DNA from: Fimenecus sp045593555
Lineage (GTDB): Bacteria; Bacillota; Clostridia; Oscillospirales; Acutalibacteraceae
Direction: 5' to 3'
Assembly: GCA_045593555.1 (NCBI GenBank)
Contig: JAZNWU010000012.1
Location: 1-47,435 of the forward strand
DNA: 47,435 bases
The position numbers were made by a program, and so were the translations under genes. This document shows, one piece after another, positions 7,884 to 16,828 of the stretch. The notes below the pieces were generated by a model. The model was not told the DNA's origin. It made no database searches and worked only from the letters and a program-made list of their open reading frames with translations. Each line of letters opens with the position of its first letter. The first letter of the stretch is position 1.

Positions 7884-7912
7884 TTGACTTTTTATATGTA
7901 TAGAGTTATAAT
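7884..7912 (+). promoter_or_regulatory. Main promoter of the polysaccharide locus
   Basis: -35 TTGACT (7884-7889), 17-bp spacer, -10 TATAAT (7907-7912). The -10 lies inside the small inverted repeat AGTTAT-A-ATAACT, and a second one (CATAAT-N5-ATTATG) lies about 15 bp further on in the predicted leader. The expected start is near 7919, giving a leader of about 66 nt before the ATG at 7985, whose ribosome site is AGGGGA (7971-7976). No other promoter of this quality was seen in the next 25 kb. Confidence 0.85.
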
Positions 7913-7984
7913 AACTTAAATATATCATAATGAGTTATTATGGATATTTGTGCGTTGATTTGACGAAATTAGGGGAATGATTTC

Positions 7985-8611
7985 ATGTATAAAATCGTAA
8001 AAAGAGTATTTGATTTTATTATTTCTTTGTGTGCTTTGATTGTACTTTCACCGGTAATGTTGATAGTTGCAATTCTTGTGAAAGTAACCTCACCCGGACC
8101 TGCGATTTTCATTCAGCAGCGAGTGGGTAAAGACGGTAAGGTTTACGATATGTACAAGTTTCGTTCAATGTGTGTCGGTGCTGAACAGCAGGAAGGCGGA
8201 GTTTTCTGCACAAAGGGTGATTCTCGAGTAACTAAAGTCGGAAAATTTATCAGAGCAACCAGTATTGATGAATTACCACAGCTTGTAAATATAATCAAAG
8301 GTGAAATGTCACTTATCGGTCCTCGACCTGTGCTTACATATTATCCAAAAAATTGGGAGGATTATACTCAAGAAGAATTGAAAAGATTTGATGTTCTTCC
8401 CGGTGTTACAGGCTGGGCAGCAGTACATGGAAGAAAGACAAATACAGTAGAAGCAAGATTTGCTTATGATAATTATTATGTAGATAACCTTTCAATGTGG
8501 TTGGATATAAAGATATTTTTTATGACAGTGAAATCAGTTCTTACAAATGAAGGCAATGAGGACGATGGCTCTGCTGAAGTAACTTTCAATGATAAAGAAA
8601 CAATGAAATAA
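7985..8611 (+). CDS. Undecaprenyl-phosphate sugar phosphotransferase (small monotopic PGT, PglC/WcaJ-catalytic-domain type)
   Basis: This 208-residue bacterial sugar transferase would start repeat-unit assembly by moving a phospho-sugar from UDP-sugar to undecaprenyl phosphate at the inner face of the membrane. An N-terminal re-entrant hydrophobic segment (about residues 9-33) precedes the catalytic domain. That domain has SPGPAIFIQQRVG, the MYKFRSM motif, the Asp-Glu dyad (D95-E96 in SIDELPQL), and LIGPRP. It lacks the extra N-terminal membrane domain of WcaJ/WbaP, so it is the minimal form. It is the first gene after the locus promoter, as is common for capsule and exopolysaccharide loci. 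Which sugar it transfers cannot be told. Confidence 0.92.
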   Translation: MYKIVKRVFDFIISLCALIVLSPVMLIVAILVKVTSPGPAIFIQQRVGKDGKVYDMYKFRSMCVGAEQQEGGVFCTKGDSRVTKVGKFIRATSIDELPQLVNIIKGEMSLIGPRPVLTYYPKNWEDYTQEELKRFDVLPGVTGWAAVHGRKTNTVEARFAYDNYYVDNLSMWLDIKIFFMTVKSVLTNEGNEDDGSAEVTFNDKETMK

Positions 8612-8658
8612 ATATTCGATTTTTAAAAGTGCCAAGTTTTATAATGAAGGTGTATTAA

Positions 8659-9624
8659 ATGTTCGAGTTTATAAACTATCTGAAATTGATAGCTACAGTA
8701 CTGATTACCAATTCCCACTTTAAAAACATTTGGCCGACAAGTGCTTTGGCAACAGGCGGATTATTAGGAAATGTTATTTTCATGGCCGTATCAGGCTTTT
8801 TGCTATATAATATTAAGACTAATTTTGTAAAATGGTTTTCAAAACGTTTTTTCAGAGTTTATCCTGCATTGGCGATTTTTACCTTATTTACAGTGTTTAT
8901 TGGTGAATATCCGCTTAATAACCTTAATGATGCGTTTAAACTGTTCGTTTATCCGACAAACTATATTTTCCTTGTTTGGTTGCTTATTTGTTACTGTATA
9001 TTTTATTTTGTTGTTCTTGTGGATAAGAAAAACGGCAAATTTCTGGAAACTGCAACAGCATTTGTTTTTCTTGTATGGATTTTAGTTTATGTAGTATTTT
9101 ACGATAAATCAGTTTACAGAGTAGATAATGTTAGTGAACCATTTATTCTTTTCCTGTATACTGAAAGTATGTTAATGGGTGCTTTATACAAAAAATGTCG
9201 AAAAAATTTTTTAGGGGGGGTGGACCTGACACCAAAGATTCTCTTAACAGTCGGGTGTTTGGTTGCCTACTTCGCTTCTAAGGTAATCTTTTCAAGAGTT
9301 GAAGCACTATTGCCTTTGCAGGTTGTAAATCAGCTTGTTATTCTTGTAACTTTATTTTCAGTTTTCGATTTATTTATGTCCTTGGAGCATGTTTTCAAAA
9401 AGATACCTGAAAAGGTTAATCTTGTTGTTAAGCACATCTCCAATATTACATTACAGATTTATATTGTTCAGTTTATAGTTATAAAATACTGTGAAAAAAT
9501 ACCATTCCCGATTAATTTAATTGTGGTCACATTGGCAATTATAGCTGTGGCAACATTACTTTATTACATAGAAGACTTAATAAGAAAGCTTAAAGATTAT
9601 TTATGTACAAAATCAAGGAAGTGA
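8659..9624 (+). CDS. Acyltransferase 3 family membrane O-acyltransferase
   Basis: The 321-residue polytopic membrane protein (about nine to ten segments) starts with FINYLKLIATVLITNSHF, which carries the family His (H20), followed by an early FMAVSGFLLY segment and the basic motif FSKRFFRVYPA near residue 65. Such proteins O-acetylate sugars of polysaccharides or lipid-linked units. A run of seven G residues at 9214-9220, within an otherwise AT-rich gene, encodes the Leu-Gly-Gly-Val stretch between two membrane segments. A one-base change there would truncate the protein, so it is a possible phase-variation site. The frame is open in this sequence. Confidence 0.85.
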   Translation: MFEFINYLKLIATVLITNSHFKNIWPTSALATGGLLGNVIFMAVSGFLLYNIKTNFVKWFSKRFFRVYPALAIFTLFTVFIGEYPLNNLNDAFKLFVYPTNYIFLVWLLICYCIFYFVVLVDKKNGKFLETATAFVFLVWILVYVVFYDKSVYRVDNVSEPFILFLYTESMLMGALYKKCRKNFLGGVDLTPKILLTVGCLVAYFASKVIFSRVEALLPLQVVNQLVILVTLFSVFDLFMSLEHVFKKIPEKVNLVVKHISNITLQIYIVQFIVIKYCEKIPFPINLIVVTLAIIAVATLLYYIEDLIRKLKDYLCTKSRK

Positions 9625-9628
9625 AATA

Positions 9629-10570
9629 ATGCAAACAGTACAGATTAAGAAAACAGATTTAGAAGTTTCTGCTCTTTGTATGGGTGGATGTCCTCTTGGC
9701 GGATATGGCTGGGGAGATGTTTTAAGACAGGATTTAATAGACGCTGTCCGTGTTGCATTAGATAACGGAATTAACTTTTTTGATACTGCCGATACTTACG
9801 GACTTGGTGAGAGTGAAAGAACATTGGCAGAAGCATTGGGTGCTGATAAATATAATGCAGTAATTACAACAAAATTTGGTGTAAGAGTCGAAAATGGAAA
9901 AACATTTTACGACAACAGCAGAGAGTATATTTTTAAAGCAGTTGAGGGTAGTCTTAAAAGACTTGACAGAGATTACATTGACTTGTATCAGGTTCATTAC
10001 AGAGATGGAAAAACTCCTCTTGCAGATGTTGCAGAGAGTCTTGAGATATTAAAGGCACAAGGCAAAATCAGATATTACGGATTGTCCAACATCCACGAAG
10101 AAGATAAGGAAGAATTGAAGAAATTCACTACAAATCCGTTTGTATCTTTTCAGGATGAATACAGTCTGGCTTGTCGTAAAAATGAAAGTGATATGTTCAG
10201 TTTCAGGGATGAGTTCAGTATGACTCCGTTTACCTGGGGTAGCCTTGGACAAGGTATCTTAAGTGGTAAGTATGATAAAAACTGTAAATTTGAAGCAAAT
10301 GACCGTCGTTCAAGAGATATTTATGTAAATTTCCACGGCGAAAAGCTTCTGAAGAATTTAGAGATTGTAGAAGTTCTTAAAGAAATAGCAAATGAAACAG
10401 GAAAATCGGTTTCATCTGTTGCTATTCGATGGATTTTAGATTATCTGAAAGATTCTGTTGTTATTGTAGGTGCAAAATCACCAAAACAGGTTTTGCAGAA
10501 TGCAGAGTCACTAAGTTTTGAATTAACAGAAAACCAAGTTAAACGATTAGAAAATATTTCCAAGGAGTAA
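9629..10570 (+). CDS. Aldo/keto reductase
   Basis: This 313-residue NAD(P)H-dependent oxidoreductase has the usual (beta/alpha)8 length. The catalytic tetrad is visible as D52 and Y57 (FDTADTYG), K82 (TTKFG) and H123 (YQVHYRDG), and the C-terminal cofactor region reads VVIVGAKSPKQ. It starts 4 nt after the acyltransferase stop and ends 5 nt before the transketolase N-subunit gene. The tight coupling to the two transketolase halves suggests a three-gene module that makes or reduces an unusual sugar or sugar-like precursor. The substrate is unknown. Confidence 0.88.
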   Translation: MQTVQIKKTDLEVSALCMGGCPLGGYGWGDVLRQDLIDAVRVALDNGINFFDTADTYGLGESERTLAEALGADKYNAVITTKFGVRVENGKTFYDNSREYIFKAVEGSLKRLDRDYIDLYQVHYRDGKTPLADVAESLEILKAQGKIRYYGLSNIHEEDKEELKKFTTNPFVSFQDEYSLACRKNESDMFSFRDEFSMTPFTWGSLGQGILSGKYDKNCKFEANDRRSRDIYVNFHGEKLLKNLEIVEVLKEIANETGKSVSSVAIRWILDYLKDSVVIVGAKSPKQVLQNAESLSFELTENQVKRLENISKE

Positions 10571-10575
10571 ATATA

Positions 10576-11427
10576 ATGAAAAGTGAACAGTTAGCGTGGC
10601 TTATAAAACGTCACGGTATTGAAATGACACATATTTCTCACGGCAGTCATATCGGCTCAATATTGTCTGTTGCAGATGTTGTTGCAGTCCTTTATAACGA
10701 TGTTGCAAATATTACACCTGAAAATGTAAATGACGAAAATAGAGACAGAATTGTCCTCAGTAAAGGACATGCAGGTGCAGCAATTTATGCCGCATTGGCT
10801 GAAAAAGGCTTTTTCCCTGTGGAGGAGCTTAAAACTCATTATGCAGACGGTAGCCGACTTTCAGGTCACGTTTCTCATAAAGGGATTCCCGGTGTTGAGA
10901 TTTCAACAGGCTCATTAGGTCATGGTGCTTGTATGGCTTGTGGAATTGCTTTGAATGCAAAAATTGAAAAGATGCCTTATTTCACATATGCTATTGTTGG
11001 TGACGGTGAATGTGATGAGGGTTCAATCTGGGAAATGGCATTGTTTGCAAATCACTTTAAACTCAATCAGTTTGTTGTTATCGTTGACCATAATAAAATG
11101 CAAAGTCTTGATTATTGCGAAAACACATTGGCATTATCACCATTTGCAGAAAAGTGGAAAGCATTCGGCTGGAACGTTTTTGATATAGACGGACATAATC
11201 ACGATGAAATCCGTAACGCATTGAACGAAGCAAAGAAATCAGTGGACAAGCCCACAGTTGTTATTGCAAATACAGTAAAGGGTAACGGAATTTCATTTAT
11301 GGAAAATGATATTCTCTGGCATTATCGTTTTCCTCACGAAGGTGAAGAATATGACGGTGCTTTAAAAGAGTTACATGCAGTAATGCCTGAGGGAGTAACT
11401 GACCCATATGAGGAGGCAACAAAATGA
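10576..11427 (+). CDS. Transketolase-like enzyme, N-terminal (ThDP-binding) subunit
   Basis: The 283-residue protein corresponds to the pyrophosphate-binding half of transketolase. It has SKGHAG (H65), GSLGHG (112-117) and the ThDP motif that starts GDGECDEGSIWE (142) and closes with the Asn of DHNKMQ (N173). Its last 4 nt overlap the ATG of the C-terminal subunit gene (ATGA), so the two are translationally coupled and should form a heterodimeric unit. A central-metabolism role is possible, but its place between an aldo/keto reductase and a glycosyltransferase points to a dedicated two-carbon transfer in sugar precursor synthesis (inference). Confidence 0.92.
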   Translation: MKSEQLAWLIKRHGIEMTHISHGSHIGSILSVADVVAVLYNDVANITPENVNDENRDRIVLSKGHAGAAIYAALAEKGFFPVEELKTHYADGSRLSGHVSHKGIPGVEISTGSLGHGACMACGIALNAKIEKMPYFTYAIVGDGECDEGSIWEMALFANHFKLNQFVVIVDHNKMQSLDYCENTLALSPFAEKWKAFGWNVFDIDGHNHDEIRNALNEAKKSVDKPTVVIANTVKGNGISFMENDILWHYRFPHEGEEYDGALKELHAVMPEGVTDPYEEATK

Positions 11428-12341
11428 GAGACACATTTGTTAAAACCTTACTTGAAATAGCAAAAAAAGATAAAAATGTTTATATTGTTACAGGTGATTT
11501 GGGCTTTGGTGTTTTAAAACCATTCTGGGAAGAATTGCCTGACCAGATTATAAATGCAGGTATTGCCGAGCAGAATATGACTTCTATCGCAGCAGGTCTT
11601 GCTTTACAAGGAAAGATTGTTTACACATATTCAATCGGTAATTTTCCTACACTTCGTTGTATTGAGCAGATTCGTAACGACTGTGCTTATCACGATGCAA
11701 ATGTCAAGGTTGTATGTGTTGGTGGCGGTTTTGTTTATGGCTCACTTGGTATGAGCCACCATGCAACAGAAGATATTGCAATGATGCGTTCATTACCGAA
11801 TGTGACAGTAGTAGCACCGGGTGACCTGGTTGAAGCTGCTTGTGCAACAAAAGCAATTTATGAAACTTCGGGTACTTGTTATTTAAGACTTGGCAGAGGT
11901 GGAGAAAAGCAGATTCACGAAAGTATCGAAAACTTTGAAATCGGTAAAGCAATTAAGATAAAAGAAGGCTCAAACGTGGCTTTGTTCTCAACGGGTGCAA
12001 TTTTTGACGAAGTTGACGAAGCATGTAAGTTGCTTGAAAAAGAAGGTGTTGTGCCTACTGTTTACACCTTCCCGACAGTAAAACCAATTGACAGAGAAAC
12101 CATTTTACATTGTGCATCACAATATAAAACAATTATTACTGTTGAAGAACATAATTTAAGTGGTGGCTTTGGTTCAGCGGTTGCTGAGGTTCTTGCAGAA
12201 GAAAATGATGCTAAAGCAAAACTTGTAAGAATTGCACTTGATGACAGATATTCCTGTATCGTAGGCAGTCAGAAATATTTAAGACAGCAGTATTCTATTG
12301 ATGCTAAGACAATTATCCATAAAGTGAAAGAAAACTATTAA
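11424..12341 (+). CDS. Transketolase-like enzyme, C-terminal (pyrimidine-binding) subunit
   Basis: The 305-residue protein has the transketolase Pyr domain, with the catalytic Glu in INAGIAEQNM (E49) and the HHATEDIAMMRSLPN region near residue 113. The transketolase C-terminal domain follows, with VALFSTGAI and the EEHNLSGGFGSAVAEVL stretch. Together with the upstream half it makes a complete enzyme. Split transketolases of this type are known in bacteria and archaea and often serve specialised pathways. Confidence 0.92.
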   Translation: MRDTFVKTLLEIAKKDKNVYIVTGDLGFGVLKPFWEELPDQIINAGIAEQNMTSIAAGLALQGKIVYTYSIGNFPTLRCIEQIRNDCAYHDANVKVVCVGGGFVYGSLGMSHHATEDIAMMRSLPNVTVVAPGDLVEAACATKAIYETSGTCYLRLGRGGEKQIHESIENFEIGKAIKIKEGSNVALFSTGAIFDEVDEACKLLEKEGVVPTVYTFPTVKPIDRETILHCASQYKTIITVEEHNLSGGFGSAVAEVLAEENDAKAKLVRIALDDRYSCIVGSQKYLRQQYSIDAKTIIHKVKENY

Positions 12342-12344
12342 ACA

Positions 12345-13412
12345 ATGAAAAAGATTTTAATTTTAGTAAATGATGTAACAACCGTTATGCAGTTCCGTAC
12401 AGAACTCGTAAAAGCATTGGTCACAGCAGGTAATAAAGTTTTTGTAAGTGTTCCGAAAAGCGAACGAAATAGTGAAATCGAGGCACTTGGTGCTACTGTT
12501 ATTGAAACGAGTTCATCAAGACATGGAACAAACCCTATTGAGGACTTTAAATTATTCTTAAGTTATATAAAACTTTTAAAAGAACAAAAACCTGATGTTG
12601 TTCTTACATATACAGTAAAACCAAACTCTTATGGTGGTATGGCTTGTGGATTGCTTAAAGTACCATATATGGCAAATGTAACGGGATTAGGCGTTATTGA
12701 GGACGAGGGGCTTTTGCAAAAACTTATGCTGACACTATATAAAGTGGGTTGCAGAAAAGCAAAATGTGTATTCTTCCAGAATAAATCAAACCTTGAATTC
12801 TTTCAACAACGTAATATTGTAGGTGACAATGTTCAACTTTTGCCCGGTTCAGGTGTCAATATCGAGAAATTCTCTTATCTTGATTATCCACAGGATGGCA
12901 AAATCAATATTGTCTTTGTAGGAAGAATCATAAAAGATAAAGGTGTTTTTGAGTTATCAGAAGTTGCTGAACATTATGCAAATAACAAAAATGTTCAATT
13001 TACCATTGTCGGTGATGTTGAATACGGTTCAGAAAATCCATTTTCGGGAATTAGCAATGTCACTTGTGTCGGTTTTCATAAGGATGTAAGACCTTTCCTT
13101 AAAGATGCTCATGCAGTTATTCTTCCGTCATATCACGAGGGAATGGCAAATGTGCTTTTGGAAGGTGCAGCTTCAGGCCGACCGATTTTAGCATCAGATA
13201 TCCCCGGGTGTAAAGAAACATTTGACGAGGGGATTACAGGTTTTGGTTTTGAAGCAAAAAATGTTGACAGTATAAAATATGCTGTTGATAAATTCCTCAG
13301 TTTGTCTTATGAACAGAAGCGTGAAATGGGCAAAAAAGGACGAGAAAAAATGGAAAATCAGTTTGACAGAAAAATTGTCATTCAGAAATATTTTGATTTA
13401 ATCAATTCTTAA
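12345..13412 (+). CDS. Glycosyltransferase family 4 (PglA/CapM-like)
   Basis: The 355-residue retaining GT-B enzyme has an N-terminal acceptor half with LVNDVTTVMQFRTELVKAL and a KPNSYGGMACGL stretch. The C-terminal nucleotide-sugar half has VGRIIKDKG near residue 190 and the EX7E motif in YHEGMANVLLEGAASGRP near residue 263. The closest family pattern is the group that adds a GalNAc-type sugar to a lipid-linked first sugar, so it may add the second sugar (inference). It starts 3 nt after the transketolase C-subunit stop and has only a weak ribosome site. Confidence 0.88.
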   Translation: MKKILILVNDVTTVMQFRTELVKALVTAGNKVFVSVPKSERNSEIEALGATVIETSSSRHGTNPIEDFKLFLSYIKLLKEQKPDVVLTYTVKPNSYGGMACGLLKVPYMANVTGLGVIEDEGLLQKLMLTLYKVGCRKAKCVFFQNKSNLEFFQQRNIVGDNVQLLPGSGVNIEKFSYLDYPQDGKINIVFVGRIIKDKGVFELSEVAEHYANNKNVQFTIVGDVEYGSENPFSGISNVTCVGFHKDVRPFLKDAHAVILPSYHEGMANVLLEGAASGRPILASDIPGCKETFDEGITGFGFEAKNVDSIKYAVDKFLSLSYEQKREMGKKGREKMENQFDRKIVIQKYFDLINS

Positions 13413-13436
13413 ATAATATTAGAAAGCGTGATTTTA

Positions 13437-14765
13437 ATGTTTTCAAATCTCTATGAAAAAGTAGTAAACGGAGAAGAAAAAATTTCTCTTGTAGGTCTTG
13501 GATATGTGGGTATGCCAATTGCAGTTGCTTTCTCAAAGAAAGTAAAGGTTGTTGGTTTTGACCTGAATGCAAAGAAAATTGAACTTTATAAAAATGGTAT
13601 TGACCCTACAAATGAAGTTGGTGACGATGCCATTAAAGCTTGCACAGTAGAATTTACTGCTGACGAAACAAAGCTTCGTGAAGCAAAGTTCCATATTGTT
13701 GCAGTTCCAACACCTGTAAATGATGACCATACACCTGATTTAACACCTGTTGTGGGTGCATCAACAATCGTTGGTCGTAACCTTACAAAAGGTTCAATCG
13801 TTGTATATGAATCAACAGTTTATCCCGGTGTTACAGAAGACATATGTATTCCTATCCTTGAAAAAGAGTCAGGTCTTAAATGTGGTGTTGACTTCAAAAT
13901 CGGTTATTCACCTGAAAGAATTAACCCGGGTGACAAAGTTCACCGTCTTGAAACAATCGTAAAAATCGTTTCAGGTATGGATGACGAATCTCTTGACCAG
14001 ATTGCAAAAGTTTATGAGCTTGTTGTTGAAGCAGGTGTTCATAGAGCAGAGAGCATTAAGGTTGCTGAAGCTGCAAAGGTTATTGAAAACAGTCAGCGTG
14101 ATATCAATATTGCTTTTATGAATGAACTTTCAATTATCTTTAATAAGATGGGCATTGATACACAGTCAGTCCTTAAGGCTGCAGGAACAAAATGGAATTT
14201 CCTTAATTTCTATCCGGGACTTGTTGGTGGACATTGTATCGGTGTTGACCCATATTATCTTACATATAAAGCAGAACAGTTGGGTTATCATAGCCAGATT
14301 ATCCTTTCAGGACGCAGAATCAACGACGATATGGGTAAATATGTTGCTGAATGTGTTGTTAAAAACCTTATTAAAGCAGATGTATCAATCAAGAGTGCAA
14401 AGGTTGCAATTCTCGGTTTTACATTTAAAGAAAATTGTCCTGATACACGAAACACAAAAATTATTGATATATATAATGAACTTAAAGAGTATGGCATTAC
14501 TGCAACGGTTGCTGACCCTGCAGCAGATGCAGACGAAGCAAAACATCTTTACGGTATGGAATTTGTGGATATGAATACAATCACAGATTGCGATGCTGTA
14601 ATTCTTGCAGTTGCACATGAACAGTTCAAAACTCTTACTCATGCCGATTTTGACAAGATGTTCAAATCAGGTGACAATTCAAAGAAAGTTCTTGCTGATA
14701 TCAAGGGTCTTCTTGACCGTAAAGAATACGAAGAATCAGCAGGCTATAATTATTGGAGATTATAA
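13437..14765 (+). CDS. UDP-N-acetylhexosamine 6-dehydrogenase (TviB/WbpO/WbpA-like)
   Basis: The 442-residue enzyme of the UDP-glucose/GDP-mannose dehydrogenase family oxidises C6 of a UDP-HexNAc to the uronic acid with NAD. Visible are the Rossmann motif GLGYVG (20-25), a central helix EAAKVIENSQRDINIAFMNE, the catalytic Cys in GGHCIGVDPYYL, and the C-terminal GFTFKENCPDTRNTK. ATG at 13437 is preferred over an in-frame GTG at 13428 because AGAAAG lies about 10 nt before the ATG and only 1 nt before the GTG. The next gene is a matching 4-epimerase, so the expected product of the pair is a UDP-GalNAcA-type sugar. Confidence 0.9.
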   Translation: MFSNLYEKVVNGEEKISLVGLGYVGMPIAVAFSKKVKVVGFDLNAKKIELYKNGIDPTNEVGDDAIKACTVEFTADETKLREAKFHIVAVPTPVNDDHTPDLTPVVGASTIVGRNLTKGSIVVYESTVYPGVTEDICIPILEKESGLKCGVDFKIGYSPERINPGDKVHRLETIVKIVSGMDDESLDQIAKVYELVVEAGVHRAESIKVAEAAKVIENSQRDINIAFMNELSIIFNKMGIDTQSVLKAAGTKWNFLNFYPGLVGGHCIGVDPYYLTYKAEQLGYHSQIILSGRRINDDMGKYVAECVVKNLIKADVSIKSAKVAILGFTFKENCPDTRNTKIIDIYNELKEYGITATVADPAADADEAKHLYGMEFVDMNTITDCDAVILAVAHEQFKTLTHADFDKMFKSGDNSKKVLADIKGLLDRKEYEESAGYNYWRL

Positions 14766-14767
14766 TT

Positions 14768-15742
14768 ATGGGCTACAAACATTTGAAATTTCCTGAAAAT
14801 TCAGTATTTCTTGTAACAGGTGCAGCAGGATTTATCGGCTCAAACCTTTGCGAAGCAATACTCAATATGGGTTATAAGGTTAAGGCACTTGACGACCTTT
14901 CAACAGGTAAACAAAAGAACATTGATATGTTCCTTGACAATCCCAACTATACATTTATTAAAGGGGATATAAAAGACCTTGATACTTGTATGAAAGCTTG
15001 TGAAGGCATTGACTTCGTTCTTAATCAGGCTGCCTGGGGTAGTGTTCCTCGTTCAATCGAAATGCCTTTGTTCTATTGTAAAAACAATATCGAAGGCACT
15101 CTTAATATGATGGAAGCTGCTCGACAGAATGGTGTTAAGAAATTCGTGTATGCTTCAAGTTCATCAGTATATGGTGATGAGCCGAATCTTCCTAAATATG
15201 AAGGCAGAGAAGGTAACCTTCTCTCACCTTATGCACTTACAAAGCGTTGCGACGAAGAATGGGGTAAGCTCTACACTAAGCTTTATGGACTCGATACATA
15301 CGGAATGAGATATTTCAATGTGTTTGGTCGTCGTCAGGACCCTGACGGAGCATATGCTGCAGTTATTCCAAAATTCTTAAAGCAACTTCTTAATGGCGAA
15401 ACACCAACTATCAACGGTGACGGAAAACAAAGCCGTGACTTTACATATATCGATAATGTTATTGAAGCAAACCTCAAGGCTTGTCTTGCACCAAGCGAAG
15501 CAGCAGGTGAGGCTTATAATATCGCATACGGTGGCCGTGAATACTTAATCGACATCTATTACGGACTTACAAAAGCATTGGGTGTAGATGTTGAACCTAA
15601 TTTTGGTCCTGACCGTAAAGGTGATATCAAGCATAGTAATGCTGATATTTCAAAAGCAAAGCGTATTTTGGGCTATGACCCTGATTACAGTTTTCAGGAC
15701 GGAATTAAACTGGCAATCGAGTGGTATAAAGAGAATTTGTAA
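14768..15742 (+). CDS. UDP-HexNAc(A) 4-epimerase (WbpP/TviC-like SDR)
   Basis: The 324-residue extended SDR has the NAD motif GAAGFIG (18-24), the catalytic triad in ASSSSVYGD and SPYALTK (YxxxK), and the sequence NQAAWGSVPRSIEMP that is typical of the WbpP/TviC group. It would interconvert the gluco and galacto forms of UDP-HexNAc or its uronic acid. ATG at 14768 is chosen because GGAG (14755-14758) sits 9 nt upstream, overlapping the end of the dehydrogenase gene. A farther in-frame TTG (14753) lacks a ribosome site. Confidence 0.92.
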   Translation: MGYKHLKFPENSVFLVTGAAGFIGSNLCEAILNMGYKVKALDDLSTGKQKNIDMFLDNPNYTFIKGDIKDLDTCMKACEGIDFVLNQAAWGSVPRSIEMPLFYCKNNIEGTLNMMEAARQNGVKKFVYASSSSVYGDEPNLPKYEGREGNLLSPYALTKRCDEEWGKLYTKLYGLDTYGMRYFNVFGRRQDPDGAYAAVIPKFLKQLLNGETPTINGDGKQSRDFTYIDNVIEANLKACLAPSEAAGEAYNIAYGGREYLIDIYYGLTKALGVDVEPNFGPDRKGDIKHSNADISKAKRILGYDPDYSFQDGIKLAIEWYKENL

Positions 15743-15775
15743 TATATTTGGTACATATTTAGGTGATGAATGATA

Positions 15776-16804
15776 ATGAATGAGAATACTATGGTTTCCG
15801 TTGTAATTCCTGTATATAAGACAGAAAAATATCTTAAAAGTGCAGTTGATTCTATATTGAACCAATCATATAAAAATATAGAAATTATATTAGTAAATGA
15901 TGGTTCACCTGATAATTGCCCTGCTTTGTGCGATGAATTTGCTGAAAAGAATGATAATGTAAAAGTTGTTCATAAGACAAATGGAGGACTTTCATCGGCA
16001 AGAAACGCAGGAATTGAAAAAGCAACAGGAAAATACATTCTTTTTCTTGATTCTGATGACACACTTGATAAAGATGCTATAGCAGATATGGTTGATATTG
16101 CGGAAACGGAAAATTCTGATGCTGTTCTTCCTAATTTATATTATAAGGTTTACGAAAATGATGGTCGTAAGGAAAAAGCGTTGCTTTTTGAAGAAAAAAT
16201 GTTTGTTCAGGACCCTAAACAATTTGCTTTGAATGTTCAAATTGGCGAATCAAGGGGATATCGTTCAACAGCTGTTTTATACAGGTTAGATGTGATTTTG
16301 AAAAACGATGTTCGTTTTCTTTTGGGAAAAATATCAGAAGATTATTTTTATAATCTGGACTTCATGTCTGTTGCTGAAAAGATTTCACTTTATAAAAAAC
16401 CCTCTTTGTATAATCTTAAGCGTTCAGGGTCAATTACATCAAGTTTTCATAAGAATTTTGCTGAAACAGTATGGCTTATGGACGAATATGCAATGAATTT
16501 TGTCAAAAAAACAAATAATAAAAGTGGTGATTATAACAAGAAGGTTGATTCACAACTTTGCAGGAATATTGTTGTTTATTTGTTTTCAATAATGTCATCT
16601 GAAAATCCTATGAGCTTTAGTGAGAAAAAAGATTATGCATATAGTGTGCTTAATGATAAACGCACACGAAATGTCTGGAAAAAGCAGAACAAAGTTCCTT
16701 TTTTTGAAAGTAAAATAACAGTACTTGCATTTTATGTTGTTTACTTTTTATTACGATTAAAGTTGATTAGCGTAGCACTACTTATTATGTCTTTTGTCAA
16801 ATAG
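15776..16804 (+). CDS. Glycosyltransferase family 2
   Basis: The 342-residue protein has the GT-A nucleotide-binding start VSVVIPVYKTEKYL, NDGSPDN near residue 41, and the DxD metal motif D92-S-D94 in FLDSDD. The C-terminal third ends in a hydrophobic helix (about residues 318-340) that could sit on the membrane. An inverting transfer to the lipid-linked oligosaccharide is expected; donor and acceptor are unknown. Two in-frame ATGs exist (15770 and 15776); the second is better spaced from AGGTGA (15761-15766). From here to about 29.8 kb the coding DNA is visibly more AT-rich than the genes on either side. Confidence 0.88.
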   Translation: MNENTMVSVVIPVYKTEKYLKSAVDSILNQSYKNIEIILVNDGSPDNCPALCDEFAEKNDNVKVVHKTNGGLSSARNAGIEKATGKYILFLDSDDTLDKDAIADMVDIAETENSDAVLPNLYYKVYENDGRKEKALLFEEKMFVQDPKQFALNVQIGESRGYRSTAVLYRLDVILKNDVRFLLGKISEDYFYNLDFMSVAEKISLYKKPSLYNLKRSGSITSSFHKNFAETVWLMDEYAMNFVKKTNNKSGDYNKKVDSQLCRNIVVYLFSIMSSENPMSFSEKKDYAYSVLNDKRTRNVWKKQNKVPFFESKITVLAFYVVYFLLRLKLISVALLIMSFVK

Positions 16805-16828
16805 GGTTATTTAAGGAGAAAGCATTTG

